Part shown: positions 17,628 to 26,889 of the stretch, one piece after another
Layout: each line of letters starts with the position of its first letter
How positions within the stretch are numbered: the stretch's first letter is position 1
Assembly: GCA_027592025.1 (NCBI GenBank)
Contig: JAQCIQ010000008.1
Location: 18,481 to 82,480 of the forward strand
Source of the DNA: Bacteroidota bacterium
Lineage (GTDB): Bacteria > Bacteroidota > Bacteroidia > Flavobacteriales > Flavobacteriaceae
Length of the DNA: 64,000 bases
Direction: 5' to 3'
Notes under the pieces: model-generated
What the model was told of the DNA's origin: nothing
The model's input: only the letters and a program-made list of their open reading frames with translations
The model's database searches: none
Translations under genes and position numbers: made by a program

Positions 17628-18394
17628 TCTTTACCTGTTTTAATGACCGCCCCTTTTTCTTTTTTGGCATTCATTTTTTCTTGTACTTTCTTTTCCAGAT
17701 TGCTCATGGCCTCGAGCAAACTTTTAATCTGTTGTTGGGACAGCTGACTTGGTCTAGGCTGCGGTTTGTCTTGATCCCCTTTCGATTCCTTCGGTTTGCT
17801 GTCCTTCGGCTTGTCTTTACCGTCTTTTTCGTCTTTATTTTCGTCCTGCTGATCTTGATCCTTTTGGTCCTTCTTTTGGTCTTTGTCTTGCTGTTCCTTG
17901 TCGTCGTTTTTTTTGTCCTTATCGTCCTTGCCATCGTTGCCCCCTTGCTCTTTAGCGCATTCTTGAGCGATTGCCAAATTGTATCTCGATTCGTCATCGG
18001 TAGGATCGTTCCTCAAGGCATTTTTATAGGCTTCCACGGCAGCTTTACAATCCTTTCGTTGCATCAGAACATTGCCCAAATTGTGAAAAGCTAAATGCCT
18101 TTCTTGGGGAGTGGTTGCCTCTTGTGCCGCTTCAGAATGCCTTTGAAACGCCTCTGCATAGTACCCCGATTTGTAGTAAGCATTGCCCAAGTTATATGGC
18201 GCCTGAGGTTTGTTTTCTGCAAGAGAAATGGCCCGGCGGTAAGTAGCCTCCGCATCAGCAAAATCTTTAGAGAATTGCTTGTTTCCTTGATAAACCAAAT
18301 TGTTTACCCGCTGCTGAATTTTTAACGAATCTTGTGCCGCTGCATTGAAAAATGAAAACAATATCAATCCGAAAAGGAAAATAGCGTTACGCAT
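17621..18394 (-). CDS. batC: BatC: TPR protein with highly charged tail
   Basis: A signal peptide (MRNAIFLFGLILFSFFNAAAQ) is followed by three TPR-like repeats (YNLGNAYYKSGYYAEAF, AFHNLGNVLMQRKDCKAA, RYNLAIAQECAKEQ). After about residue 155 there is a 60-residue low-complexity stretch of K, D, Q and E, then a short helical end. This fits BatC, which complexes with the VWA proteins. The ATG at 18394 gives a normal signal peptide. A longer start at 18454 forms an ATGA overlap with the batB stop and would add 20 residues before the signal peptide. That start could be where ribosomes begin, so the choice is open. Confidence 0.88.
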   Translation of the reverse strand: MRNAIFLFGLILFSFFNAAAQDSLKIQQRVNNLVYQGNKQFSKDFADAEATYRRAISLAENKPQAPYNLGNAYYKSGYYAEAFQRHSEAAQEATTPQERHLAFHNLGNVLMQRKDCKAAVEAYKNALRNDPTDDESRYNLAIAQECAKEQGGNDGKDDKDKKNDDKEQQDKDQKKDQKDQDQQDENKDEKDGKDKPKDSKPKESKGDQDKPQPRPSQLSQQQIKSLLEAMSNLEKKVQEKMNAKKEKGAVIKTGKDW

Positions 18395-18450
18395 TTTTGA
18401 GTGTATTATTGAATACTCGGATGAAATTAGGGCAAAATGAGATTCGTCTT

Positions 18451-19491
18451 TCATAAGTTTTCGTTAAAAAGATTCAGTCTTTTAATCCATGCTGTCTTGC
18501 GTTCGAGGAATAACAAATCTAAGATCAAAAATAATATGCCCAGTCCCAAAAACCATTGAAATTGATCTTTAAACTCGGCGAATTCAGTCAATTCAAATTC
18601 CGTTTTGTTCATCTGACTCAATATTTCTGTAACCTGATCGATAACCTCATTCGTCGAATTGCCATCGATATATAATCCGTTTGCAGCTTCAGCAATATCC
18701 TTTAGAGTGGATTCATTCCGTTTGGTGATTACCACTTCTCCGTTGTCGTCCTTTTTGTAGCTGATCATCACTCCATTTTGTTTGATGGGAATTGGAACGC
18801 CTTGGTTTTCACCAACCCCGATAGTGAAAATTCTAATCCCTTGCTCGGCCACTTGTTCGGCTACGTCTTTGACAGAAACTTCTCCATGGTCTTCTCCATC
18901 CGAAATGACAAAGAGGATTCTATTGGTTTGAGCCTCGTCGTTGTAATAAGTTTGAGCCAACAGCAAGGCTTGTTCAATTGCCGTTCCTTGAGAGCTTAGC
19001 ATGTCGGTTGACAAGTTTTGTAAGAACATTTTTCCGACGCCATAGTCCGTTGTAATTGGCAATTGAGGGAAAGCTTTGCCCGCATAGGCAATAATTCCAA
19101 TACGATCGCTAACCAGATTGTTGATGACTTGTGATACCAGTTGTTTCGCCTTTTCCAATCTATTAGGGGCAACGTCTTCGGCGAGCATGCTTTTCGACAC
19201 ATCAACCGCAAAAACAATGTCCACCCCTTCCCGTTTAACGGTTTCGAGTTTGCTTCCAATCTTTGGGTTGACTAAGGCCAACACTAAGAATGCTATCGCC
19301 AGACAGCGGAAAATCAATTTCAATATTGCTTTAAACGGTGACCGATCGGGGCTCAAATATTCCATCAGCTCCTCATCGGCAAACCGACGTCTCGCTCTTT
19401 TTTTCCACAATTGAACCAAAAGTGTCCCCAACAAAAAAACGGGGATCAGTGCCAACGCCCAAAACCAAAATTGTTCTTCCAATTGATACAT
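18451..19491 (-). CDS. batB: BatB: VWA-domain membrane protein
   Basis: This 346-residue protein has two N-terminal membrane segments (about residues 8-28 and 56-76), a von Willebrand A domain with MIDAS residues DVSKS at 97-101 and SDGED near 200, and a final membrane segment (FQWFLGLGILFLILDLLFL). The VWA domain faces the periplasm or the cytoplasm depending on topology, which I cannot settle. It overlaps batA by one base. Two tandem VWA genes are the mark of the Bat operon. Confidence 0.93.
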   Translation of the reverse strand: MYQLEEQFWFWALALIPVFLLGTLLVQLWKKRARRRFADEELMEYLSPDRSPFKAILKLIFRCLAIAFLVLALVNPKIGSKLETVKREGVDIVFAVDVSKSMLAEDVAPNRLEKAKQLVSQVINNLVSDRIGIIAYAGKAFPQLPITTDYGVGKMFLQNLSTDMLSSQGTAIEQALLLAQTYYNDEAQTNRILFVISDGEDHGEVSVKDVAEQVAEQGIRIFTIGVGENQGVPIPIKQNGVMISYKKDDNGEVVITKRNESTLKDIAEAANGLYIDGNSTNEVIDQVTEILSQMNKTEFELTEFAEFKDQFQWFLGLGILFLILDLLFLERKTAWIKRLNLFNENL

Positions 19492-20483
19492 CAGAGCGCG
19501 CTTTTAAATAGTGTTAATCGCAACAACATCTCTAAAGAGAACAACCCCAAAGCAATCAGTACCAAGGGGCGATACAATTCGTCGTAGCGGTAATACTTAA
19601 ATTCCTCTATTTCTGTTTTTTCGAGCTGGTCTATTTCGTCGTAAATAGCCTCCAACTTTTCATTGTCTGTTGCCCTAAAATACTGTCCCCCTGTTTTTTC
19701 AGCTATTGATTTGAGAAGGACTTCGTCGATTTCAACTTGCATTCTTCTGTACTGAAATTGTCCGTCTGGAGAAATTGCGTAAGGAGACAGAGCGGTACCG
19801 TTGGTTCCCAGTCCAATGGTGTACACTTTTATGCCATACTCAATGGCCAGCTCGCTCGCTGTTGAAGGATCAATGAACCCTGCATTGTTAACACCATCCG
19901 TCAATAAAATAATAATCTTACTATCGGCTTTGCTGTCCTTCAGTCGGTTTACGCCAGTCGCTAGTCCCATGCCAATGGCCGTGCCTCCTTCTATCAAGCT
20001 AGAATATCGGATGTCTCTTAGAGCGCTCAAAACAATTGACTTGTCCGAAGTTATCGGAGTTTTGGTATAGCTCTCCCCTGCATATTCTACCAGTCCAATA
20101 CGATCATTTGGTCTTCGAGAAATGAAATCAGCGGCCACGCTTTTTAGCGCTTCGAGTCGGTTGGGAGAAAGGTCTTTGGCTAACATAGAGGCAGATACAT
20201 CTATAGCCATGACAATATCGATTCCTCTGGTTGTTTTGATTTTGGAAGACACGTCTACGGTCTGTGGACGAGCCATAGCCAAAATCAATAGGCACAGCGC
20301 CAACAGCCTTAAAATAACCATAAATTCTGGTCCACGAGATTGTCCCTTTCCAAAACCAGAACCTCTCGACATGGCAAGGCTAGCTTTCCAATTTTTTCTC
20401 TGCCAATAGAACCAAAATCCTAGGAACGGAATAGCCGCCAAAAGAGTTAAGAAATACGGTGATGCGAGTTGAATGTCGTTCAT
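19491..20483 (-). CDS. batA: BatA: VWA-domain membrane protein
   Basis: This 330-residue VWA protein has membrane segments near residues 8-27 and 56-72, the MIDAS motif DVSAS at 95-99, LLTDGVNN near 195, and a C-terminal membrane segment (LYRPLVLIALGLFSLEMLLRL). It resembles BatB closely in layout and probably arose with it by duplication. The start directly abuts the stop of the preceding gene. The presence of batA, batB, batC, batD and batE together indicates a complete system. Confidence 0.93.
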   Translation of the reverse strand: MNDIQLASPYFLTLLAAIPFLGFWFYWQRKNWKASLAMSRGSGFGKGQSRGPEFMVILRLLALCLLILAMARPQTVDVSSKIKTTRGIDIVMAIDVSASMLAKDLSPNRLEALKSVAADFISRRPNDRIGLVEYAGESYTKTPITSDKSIVLSALRDIRYSSLIEGGTAIGMGLATGVNRLKDSKADSKIIILLTDGVNNAGFIDPSTASELAIEYGIKVYTIGLGTNGTALSPYAISPDGQFQYRRMQVEIDEVLLKSIAEKTGGQYFRATDNEKLEAIYDEIDQLEKTEIEEFKYYRYDELYRPLVLIALGLFSLEMLLRLTLFKSAL

Positions 20484-22103
20484 TTATTCTTGCTCCTTTT
20501 TGATTAATTCAATCGAGCCAACTATGCTGTCGGCAATTTGTTTGGCATAAATATCGTCTTGAGGCCAAACCATGGTCAATTCTTGAAGGGTAGTTTTTTC
20601 TGCAATAAAGTAGAACAAATTAAAGTTGACCTGTTCTCCTGATTTCCATTGGGCAGAGCCATAAACTTTGACCCCTTGAGCGCCGTTTGGAGATGTAAAC
20701 GGCGTCGTTTTTTCAAAAATGTTTTTAACCTCTTGATCTTCCCATGCTTTGAGTTTGTCCTCGTGGTTTTTCTCTATGTCTAACTTGACCTTAGTCGTGT
20801 CAATGACCTGAATCGATTTAACAGCAACTATGGGTAAATCGTCAGACGTTGACATTGTAAATTCAGAAACACTCTGTCCGCTCTGAGTGTTTTGGTCTTC
20901 TGGATTCGAAATTCGGCTGAGAACTAAAGGAGTCCGAATCGTCAATCCTGGAAAGCCATATTCGCTAACCACCCAGTCAGGTGATTCCAGCAAGCGCTTG
21001 TATTTGTCAAAAGTAACTGTGTCCCAAGCATATTTCGGCCCCTTGACTATCATAAAAACACCAAACGCCAAAAAAGGCAATGAAGCCAATAAGGCTATTG
21101 CTATTCTTTTTTTGCGGAGCTTTTTCAGTCTGAGTTGTTCCTGTTGATAGGCCAAGTCTCTGGCCAATTCCTCCTCGGTTGGTTCGGGAATCCCTTGGTC
21201 AATTTGATCTAGGGCCAAATCAAACGTTTGCCAATCCATTCTGAGCAATTCCTTTTCTGGCAAGGATTTGGCAAATTTCACCAAATCACTACGTTGCAAT
21301 ACCCGGGTGATGTTGTCCAATACTGTGTCGGAGATGTTCAGTTTCCCTCCATCTCTTATCAACCTCAACCTCTTGACCAGTTCTTCGGTGGTACTCTCCA
21401 AAGCATGATTGTACACCTTACTTTCAAGATATGACTTCAATACAAAAGTGAGATGCGAATAGTATTTCTTGATGGCATCATGATCACTTGCGGACGCCTC
21501 CGCAATAGTCATCAAGGATTGCTTGGCTCTTTCAAAAGGTTCAAGTTGTTCCAGAGGATCCTCATTTTCTTTGCGGCGCTTCAAAAATTGTCGAACGCCA
21601 AAATACATCGCCCCCAATAAAATCACTCCGAGCAAATACCATATCCAATTCCAACTTGCGGCCTTCTTTACTTCCATGATTGGCTTGATGTCATACAAGC
21701 CTTGGCGGGTGGTATCCACTACAACTGCATTGACCTTAACCCTTAAGGAATCCGAAAATTTAATTTCATCGCCAATCTGAACTGGTTGACGGGGAATGGT
21801 ATAAGAACCCGAATCAAATTGAGTCAAGCCGTAAGTCGTGATTAGCTCAAAAATATCTTTCTTGCGAATCGTGTCCGTTTTAGACTTGCTGATCATTTCT
21901 AAGGGCGCAAAAGTCTGCCCTTCGGGAAACACAACAAGTGCTGAAGAGTCGACCTCAACTTTAAGGGTGTAAAGGATTTTTTCTCCGATTCTGATAGTAG
22001 TTGTATCGACCGAGGCCTTGATGGTTTGTCCCAAAGACAAAGTACTTGCCAACAAACAAGGTATCAAAGTCCAACGAAATGTCAAGCCAAAATATCTCCC
22101 CAT
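20484..22103 (-). CDS. BatD-like two-pass membrane protein of the moxR operon
   Basis: This 539-residue protein (from the ATG at 22103) has a signal peptide ending in STLSLGQ, an N-terminal beta-rich domain (KASVDTTTIRIGEKILYTLKV) that looks like a short BatD, a membrane segment near residues 150-170 (WNWIWYLLGVILLGAMYFGV), a cytoplasmic helical region, a second membrane segment near 335-355 (IALLASLPFLAFGVFMIV) and a C-terminal extracytoplasmic domain of about 170 residues. I know no named function. It sits between the DUF58 gene (four bases) and batA (no gap), so it belongs to the same machine. The start at 22103 is chosen because the longer frame lies inside the DUF58 gene. Confidence 0.82.
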   Translation of the reverse strand: MGRYFGLTFRWTLIPCLLASTLSLGQTIKASVDTTTIRIGEKILYTLKVEVDSSALVVFPEGQTFAPLEMISKSKTDTIRKKDIFELITTYGLTQFDSGSYTIPRQPVQIGDEIKFSDSLRVKVNAVVVDTTRQGLYDIKPIMEVKKAASWNWIWYLLGVILLGAMYFGVRQFLKRRKENEDPLEQLEPFERAKQSLMTIAEASASDHDAIKKYYSHLTFVLKSYLESKVYNHALESTTEELVKRLRLIRDGGKLNISDTVLDNITRVLQRSDLVKFAKSLPEKELLRMDWQTFDLALDQIDQGIPEPTEEELARDLAYQQEQLRLKKLRKKRIAIALLASLPFLAFGVFMIVKGPKYAWDTVTFDKYKRLLESPDWVVSEYGFPGLTIRTPLVLSRISNPEDQNTQSGQSVSEFTMSTSDDLPIVAVKSIQVIDTTKVKLDIEKNHEDKLKAWEDQEVKNIFEKTTPFTSPNGAQGVKVYGSAQWKSGEQVNFNLFYFIAEKTTLQELTMVWPQDDIYAKQIADSIVGSIELIKKEQE

Positions 22104-22107
22104 CACC

Positions 22108-22974
22108 CTATCTTCGTTGTTTAAAATAGCCCAAAAGTTTTTTGACATAATTGTCTGTCACAGCGCAATCTATTGTTCCAGCGCCAGCCCTTTTAAAAGT
22201 CTCTTGAAAATAATTGAGGTGTTCTTGATACGATGTTTGATAAGCGTTTCTAACACGACGACTGCTTGTATTGATGTATCTGACCTGATCGGACTCTTGA
22301 TCCAAAACAGGCACGAGGCCAAGATTTGGTATAACAGCTTCTTTGGGGTCAAAAATTCTAATTCCAGTAAGGTCGTGTTTCTTAGCGGCAATTCTTACCG
22401 CAGTGTCATAAGGGGAGCTCATAAAATCGGACAACACAAAGACGATAGCTTTCTTTTTTATGACACTTGACATAAACTCAAGAGCCGCTTTAAAATCTGT
22501 CGCTTTATGCTGTGGCTCATATTCTATCAAGTCTCTAATTATTCTCAACACGTGAGAACGCCCTTTTTTTGGAGGAACAAATCTTTCGACTTGATCGGAA
22601 AACATCAGCAATCCGATTTTGTCGTTGTTTTGGGTAGCTGAAAAAGCCAGAGTTGCCGAAAGCTCGGTAATCAAATCTTTTTTGCGCTGAACCGTTGTTC
22701 CAAATAAGGCCGATCCAGAAACGTCTACCATCAGCATCATGGTAAGTTCTCGCTCTTCTTCAAAAACCTTGACATGGGGTTCATTAGTTCGGGCGGTAAC
22801 ATTCCAGTCAATGCTCCGGATGTCATCGCCATATTGATACTGTCTCACTTCGCTAAAGGTCATGCCTCGACCCTTAAATTTAGAATGGTATTCTCCCCCA
22901 AAAATATGATCAGACAATCGTCTGGTCTTTATTTCAATGGTTCTTACCTTTTTGAGAAGTGATTTGGTATCCAT
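22108..22974 (-). CDS. DUF58-domain protein
   Basis: This 288-residue soluble protein has the DUF58 motif GDDIRSIDWNVTARTNEPHVKVFEEERE near residues 48-76, followed by a VWA-like fold with DVSGS near 89-93. DUF58 proteins are the usual partners of MoxR AAA+ ATPases and are thought to be chaperone or assembly factors, without a proven reaction. Spacing is 11 bases after moxR and four bases before the next gene. Confidence 0.92.
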   Translation of the reverse strand: MDTKSLLKKVRTIEIKTRRLSDHIFGGEYHSKFKGRGMTFSEVRQYQYGDDIRSIDWNVTARTNEPHVKVFEEERELTMMLMVDVSGSALFGTTVQRKKDLITELSATLAFSATQNNDKIGLLMFSDQVERFVPPKKGRSHVLRIIRDLIEYEPQHKATDFKAALEFMSSVIKKKAIVFVLSDFMSSPYDTAVRIAAKKHDLTGIRIFDPKEAVIPNLGLVPVLDQESDQVRYINTSSRRVRNAYQTSYQEHLNYFQETFKRAGAGTIDCAVTDNYVKKLLGYFKQRR

Positions 22975-22985
22975 GAGTGCCGGGC

Positions 22986-23987
22986 TTATGGAACAGCAAT
23001 TTCATTAACAATGGTGTTAATGATATCTTCTGAGGTCACATTTTCGGCTTCGGCTTCATAGGTCAATCCAATTCTGTGGCGAAGAACATCCAAAACGACA
23101 GCCCTGACATCCTCAGGAATTACGTAGCCTCGACGCTTGATAAATGCATAACAGCGAGCCGCGCTGGCCAAATTGATACTGCCTCGAGGTGAAGCTCCAA
23201 AAGAGATTAAAGATTTGAGTTTGTCAAGATTGTATCGCTCTGGATAACGAGTGGCAAATACGATGTCCAGAATGTATTTTTCAATTTTCTCGTCCATGTA
23301 CACCATTTGAACAGCCTTTTGAGCAGTTTCAATTTGTTTCAAACTGACCACCTTTTTCACTGGTTCGGAGGTGCTGTTCAAATTGGCCCTAATAATCTTT
23401 TGCTCTTCATCCATTTTCGGATAGTCAATGACTGTTTTTAACATGAATCTATCCACTTGTGCTTCTGGCAACGGATACGTTCCCTCTTGCTCAACAGGGT
23501 TTTGGGTAGCCATAACCAAAAATGGTTCTTGCAACTTAAAGCTCTCATCTCCAATAGTAACTTGTTTTTCTTGCATGGCCTCGAGGAGTGCCGATTGAAC
23601 CTTCGCCGGGGCACGATTGATCTCATCTGCTAAGACAAAATTTGCAAAAACTGGTCCCTTTTTAATAGAAAAATCATTCTCCTTGATGTTGTAAATCAAC
23701 GTTCCCACAACATCTGCTGGCAGCAAATCAGGAGTAAATTGAATTCTGCTAAAAGTTCCTCCCATTGCTTTGGCAAGAGTGTTGATGGCCAAAGTCTTTG
23801 CCAAACCTGGCACTCCTTCGAGCAAAATGTGCCCTTTGCCAAGCAGTCCTATCAAGAGACGCTCTACCATATGTTGTTGACCCACAATGACCTTACTCAT
23901 CTCCAAGGTCAACAAGTCTATAAATGCACTTTCCGTCTGAATGGTTTCATTCAAAGCATTAATGTCAATAATCGTCTTTTCTTCCAC
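22986..23987 (-). CDS. moxR: MoxR-family AAA+ ATPase
   Basis: This 333-residue protein has Walker A EGVPGLAKT (57-65), Walker B LADEINRAPAKVQSALLEAM, sensor 1 MATQNPVEQEGTYPLPEAQ and the sensor 2 region GASPRGS. MoxR ATPases act as chaperones that assemble or activate partner complexes and work with VWA-domain proteins, here probably BatA, BatB and the DUF58 protein. It is the first gene of the eight-gene operon running to batE. Its promoter should lie in the 152-base gap shared with the divergent AlbA_2 gene. Confidence 0.95.
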   Translation of the reverse strand: MEEKTIIDINALNETIQTESAFIDLLTLEMSKVIVGQQHMVERLLIGLLGKGHILLEGVPGLAKTLAINTLAKAMGGTFSRIQFTPDLLPADVVGTLIYNIKENDFSIKKGPVFANFVLADEINRAPAKVQSALLEAMQEKQVTIGDESFKLQEPFLVMATQNPVEQEGTYPLPEAQVDRFMLKTVIDYPKMDEEQKIIRANLNSTSEPVKKVVSLKQIETAQKAVQMVYMDEKIEKYILDIVFATRYPERYNLDKLKSLISFGASPRGSINLASAARCYAFIKRRGYVIPEDVRAVVLDVLRHRIGLTYEAEAENVTSEDIINTIVNEIAVP

Positions 23988-24139
23988 AATTTGTTCTTTT
24001 TGAAATGCACTGCAAAGTGATAAAATTTTCGGCGAAAGGCTGTTAATAATTGGTTAAAAATTAAGTCTTCACAAGAACTCTGGGCGATAACATTTTTTAA
24101 TTTTATAGAACAAATCCAACCGATTTTTAGACCTTCATC

Positions 24140-25273
24140 ATGATCAACAAACGTCTTTTGATTAAAAACTTATTGGCTCATAATGATGAGAATAGCTTTT
24201 ATGACAAAAAAAGTCAAATTGATATCAGCGAAAAAGAAGGAAAAGCCAAATTTCTAAAACATGTCTGCGCCCTTTCAAATAGCAACCCTAAAAACAATTC
24301 ATACATCGTTATTGGGATCCAGGATGAAGATAATAAAATTATCGGTGTCGATTTTTTTGACGACAGTAAAATTCAAAATTTGATCAATGCCTATTTGGAC
24401 AATCCTCCAACGGTCCAATATGAAAACATCTCTTTCCCTCATCTCCCCGATGACAAAGTGGTTGGTCTGGTGACCATTAGACCAAACAATAAGTTGACTT
24501 CACTCAAACGAAATATATGGAAATACTACGGAGGATCTGTTTTTTTTAGAGATGGGAGCATGAGCATGCCTAAAGTTTTTGACATCGTTATTCAAGACAA
24601 AAATTCTGAAATAGTTGCTGCCATTGAGTCACATGCACAAAACAACATTCAATACACCCTCGACGGTGTCATCGCATTTATGGACAAACGGCGAGATTTT
24701 GATCCAAAATATCTGGTATTCCAGGAATATTTTGTGATGTGTTGGGCTGGTCAGAAGAAAACTTCGAACAACAAAACATTTTATTCGCGAGTAGATATTG
24801 CCTTGATCAACGAACAGGTTAGGTTGTTTTATTCTGATTTGGACGAAGTGTCCATTTCGTATAACCACGATTGGTTCAAAATTGTGGAGTTTGTCAATTT
24901 GGGATTTCAAAATAACAGCGCATATTACAAGTTGGAAGAAACCGTCATCCGTTTTGAATCGAACGCTTCCTATCATATTGAATCCACCCTATTGTTTGAC
25001 CCTCCCAAGTTGGATGTCAAAATGCTTCACCACCTTTATAACTCTAACAATCAAATCATTGACAAGTTAGAACGAGGTTTTCCGCTGACTCCTCAAGAGG
25101 ACAAAGACTTGTTCAATCTCCCGATTTCCTATTTGATGTGTCATTTCAATGATTTTGAAGACGCTCTAAGTCGCTTAAAAACCGCTCGACTGTTACTAAA
25201 AACCCACAGCAAAGCCGTGTACCAACTTTACAATGAAAGTATGCGTATACTGCGGAAAGTGAAGTACAATTAG
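24140..25273 (+). CDS. AlbA_2 (Schlafen-like) putative DNA-binding protein
   Basis: The first 130 residues carry the AlbA_2/divergent AAA_4 pattern: an acidic start (IDISEKEGKAKFLKHVCALSNS), the hydrophobic core SYIVIGIQDED and the strand GLVTIRPNN. The other 240 residues match nothing I know. Members bind nucleic acid, and some act as regulators or in phage defence; the role here is unknown. It is divergent from moxR (152-base gap) and convergent with the aldehyde dehydrogenase (12-base gap). The length is 377 residues. Similar single AlbA_2 genes occur in other flavobacteria as far as I recall. Confidence 0.72.
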   Translation: MINKRLLIKNLLAHNDENSFYDKKSQIDISEKEGKAKFLKHVCALSNSNPKNNSYIVIGIQDEDNKIIGVDFFDDSKIQNLINAYLDNPPTVQYENISFPHLPDDKVVGLVTIRPNNKLTSLKRNIWKYYGGSVFFRDGSMSMPKVFDIVIQDKNSEIVAAIESHAQNNIQYTLDGVIAFMDKRRDFDPKYLVFQEYFVMCWAGQKKTSNNKTFYSRVDIALINEQVRLFYSDLDEVSISYNHDWFKIVEFVNLGFQNNSAYYKLEETVIRFESNASYHIESTLLFDPPKLDVKMLHHLYNSNNQIIDKLERGFPLTPQEDKDLFNLPISYLMCHFNDFEDALSRLKTARLLLKTHSKAVYQLYNESMRILRKVKYN

Positions 25274-25285
25274 ACTCAGTCTTGA

Positions 25286-26833
25286 TTACAAATCAAACTT
25301 GATTCCCTGAGCCAATGGCAGGTCGGCTGTGTAATTGATGGTATTGGTTTGGCGACGCATATAGACTTTCCAAGCATCGCTTCCCGACTCGCGTCCTCCT
25401 CCAGTGTCTTTTTCGCCTCCAAAGGCTCCGCCAATTTCTGCTCCAGAGGTTCCAATATTGACATTGGCAATACCACAATCACTGCCAGCTTGGGACAAAA
25501 ACAACTCGGCTTCACGCAAATTATTAGTCATAATGGCCGAGGAAAGTCCTTGGTCCACTCCGTTTTGAAGAGCAATGGCATCGGCAACAGTTCCTGAATA
25601 CTTAATCAAATAAAGAACTGGAGCGAAAGTTTCGTGTTGTACAATTTGAAAGTCATTGGATGCTTCCGCAATGGCTGGTTTGACGTAACACCCGCTTTCG
25701 TAGCCTTCACCATGAAGCACTCCTCCCTCTACCACCAAACGACCTCCTTGTTCGACTACAGCCTCTAATGCCGCTTGGTACATTTGAACCGCATCTTTGT
25801 CGATCAACGGTCCAACGTGGTTTTTTTCATCCAAAGGATTCCCAATTCTGAGCTGCCCATAGGCTTTGACCAAAGCGTCCTTAACTTGATTGTACATGCT
25901 TTCGTGAATGATCAAGCGGCGGGTTGAAGTGCAACGCTGTCCAGCAGTGCCAACAGCACCAAAAACAGCCCCTATAACAGTCATTTTAATATCGGCGTCT
26001 GGGGTTACAATGATGGCATTGTTTCCTCCAAGCTCTAAAAGTGATTTTCCCAATCGTTTCGCAACCGCCTGAGCTACTAATCGTCCCATGCGGGTGCTTC
26101 CAGTGGCAGAAACCAAAGGAACGCGTTTGTCATTTGACATCAATTCCCCAATAACATAATCGCCATTGACTAGGCAAGAAATGCCTTCGGGAAGGTTGTT
26201 TTCTTTTAAAATGTCAGCAATAATCATTTGGCAAGCAACCCCACACAAAGGAGCTTTTTCGCTGGGCTTCCAAATACAAACATCACCACAAACCCAAGCT
26301 AAGGCAGTGTTCCAAGCCCATACGGCTACTGGAAAATTGAAAGCTGAGATAATTCCAACTACGCCTAAAGGATGGTATTGTTCGTACATTCGATGACCTG
26401 GTCTCTCGCTGTGCATGGTAAGGCCATGCAACTGCCGCGACAATCCTACCGCAAAATCGCAGATGTCAATCATTTCTTGAACTTCCCCCAGACCTTCTTG
26501 CAGGGATTTGCCCATTTCATAGGAAACCAACTGTCCTAAAGGCAATTTCAATTCTCTCAGTTTATTTCCAAATTGACGAACAATTTCGCCGCGCAAAGGA
26601 GCGGGCATTTGCCTCCAAACCGGGAAGGCTTGTACTGCAGCCTGCATCGCCTTTTCGTAGTCCAAAGGACTGGCTCCGGCAACAGAGGCAATACGTTTTC
26701 CGTCGACAGGCGAGTAGCTGTCAAAGGTTATTCCCGAGGCAAACCAATTTTGGCCGGTTGAGCAACCAGCGTTCTGATCTTTAAGCTGAAGTTGGTTCAG
26801 CATGTTCGCAATATTCAAAGATGAAGAAGACAT
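25286..26833 (-). CDS. amaB: Aldehyde dehydrogenase, aminoadipate-semialdehyde type
   Basis: This NAD-dependent ALDH is closest in look to the ALDH7/antiquitin group (L-aminoadipate-semialdehyde / piperideine-6-carboxylate dehydrogenase), which acts in lysine breakdown. The catalytic Cys is in GTAGQRCTS (Cys301), the general-base Glu in LLELGGNN (Glu267), and the ALDH7 tail EIGGAFGGEKDTGGGRESGSD is present. The length of 515 residues fits. No other lysine-degradation gene is adjacent, so the substrate remains an inference. Confidence 0.85.
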   Translation of the reverse strand: MSSSSLNIANMLNQLQLKDQNAGCSTGQNWFASGITFDSYSPVDGKRIASVAGASPLDYEKAMQAAVQAFPVWRQMPAPLRGEIVRQFGNKLRELKLPLGQLVSYEMGKSLQEGLGEVQEMIDICDFAVGLSRQLHGLTMHSERPGHRMYEQYHPLGVVGIISAFNFPVAVWAWNTALAWVCGDVCIWKPSEKAPLCGVACQMIIADILKENNLPEGISCLVNGDYVIGELMSNDKRVPLVSATGSTRMGRLVAQAVAKRLGKSLLELGGNNAIIVTPDADIKMTVIGAVFGAVGTAGQRCTSTRRLIIHESMYNQVKDALVKAYGQLRIGNPLDEKNHVGPLIDKDAVQMYQAALEAVVEQGGRLVVEGGVLHGEGYESGCYVKPAIAEASNDFQIVQHETFAPVLYLIKYSGTVADAIALQNGVDQGLSSAIMTNNLREAELFLSQAGSDCGIANVNIGTSGAEIGGAFGGEKDTGGGRESGSDAWKVYMRRQTNTINYTADLPLAQGIKFDL

Positions 26834-26889
26834 TATAAAAGCTTTAATTTGACTGCGAAGCTAAATAAAATTGGGCAATTGAGGTTAAG

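Noticed and set aside
17606..18094. A 162-residue plus-strand frame, very rich in Leu, Val and Phe, that looks like a membrane protein
   Set aside because: It is the mirror of the Lys/Asp/Gln repeat of batC on the other strand; codons for charged residues read as hydrophobic ones in reverse. It has no family look and lies wholly inside batC.
24140..25273. AlbA_2 gene as part of a phage-defence island
   Set aside because: No restriction, toxin-antitoxin, helicase-nuclease defence module or mobile element is next to it; its neighbours are housekeeping genes. Kept only as an open question.
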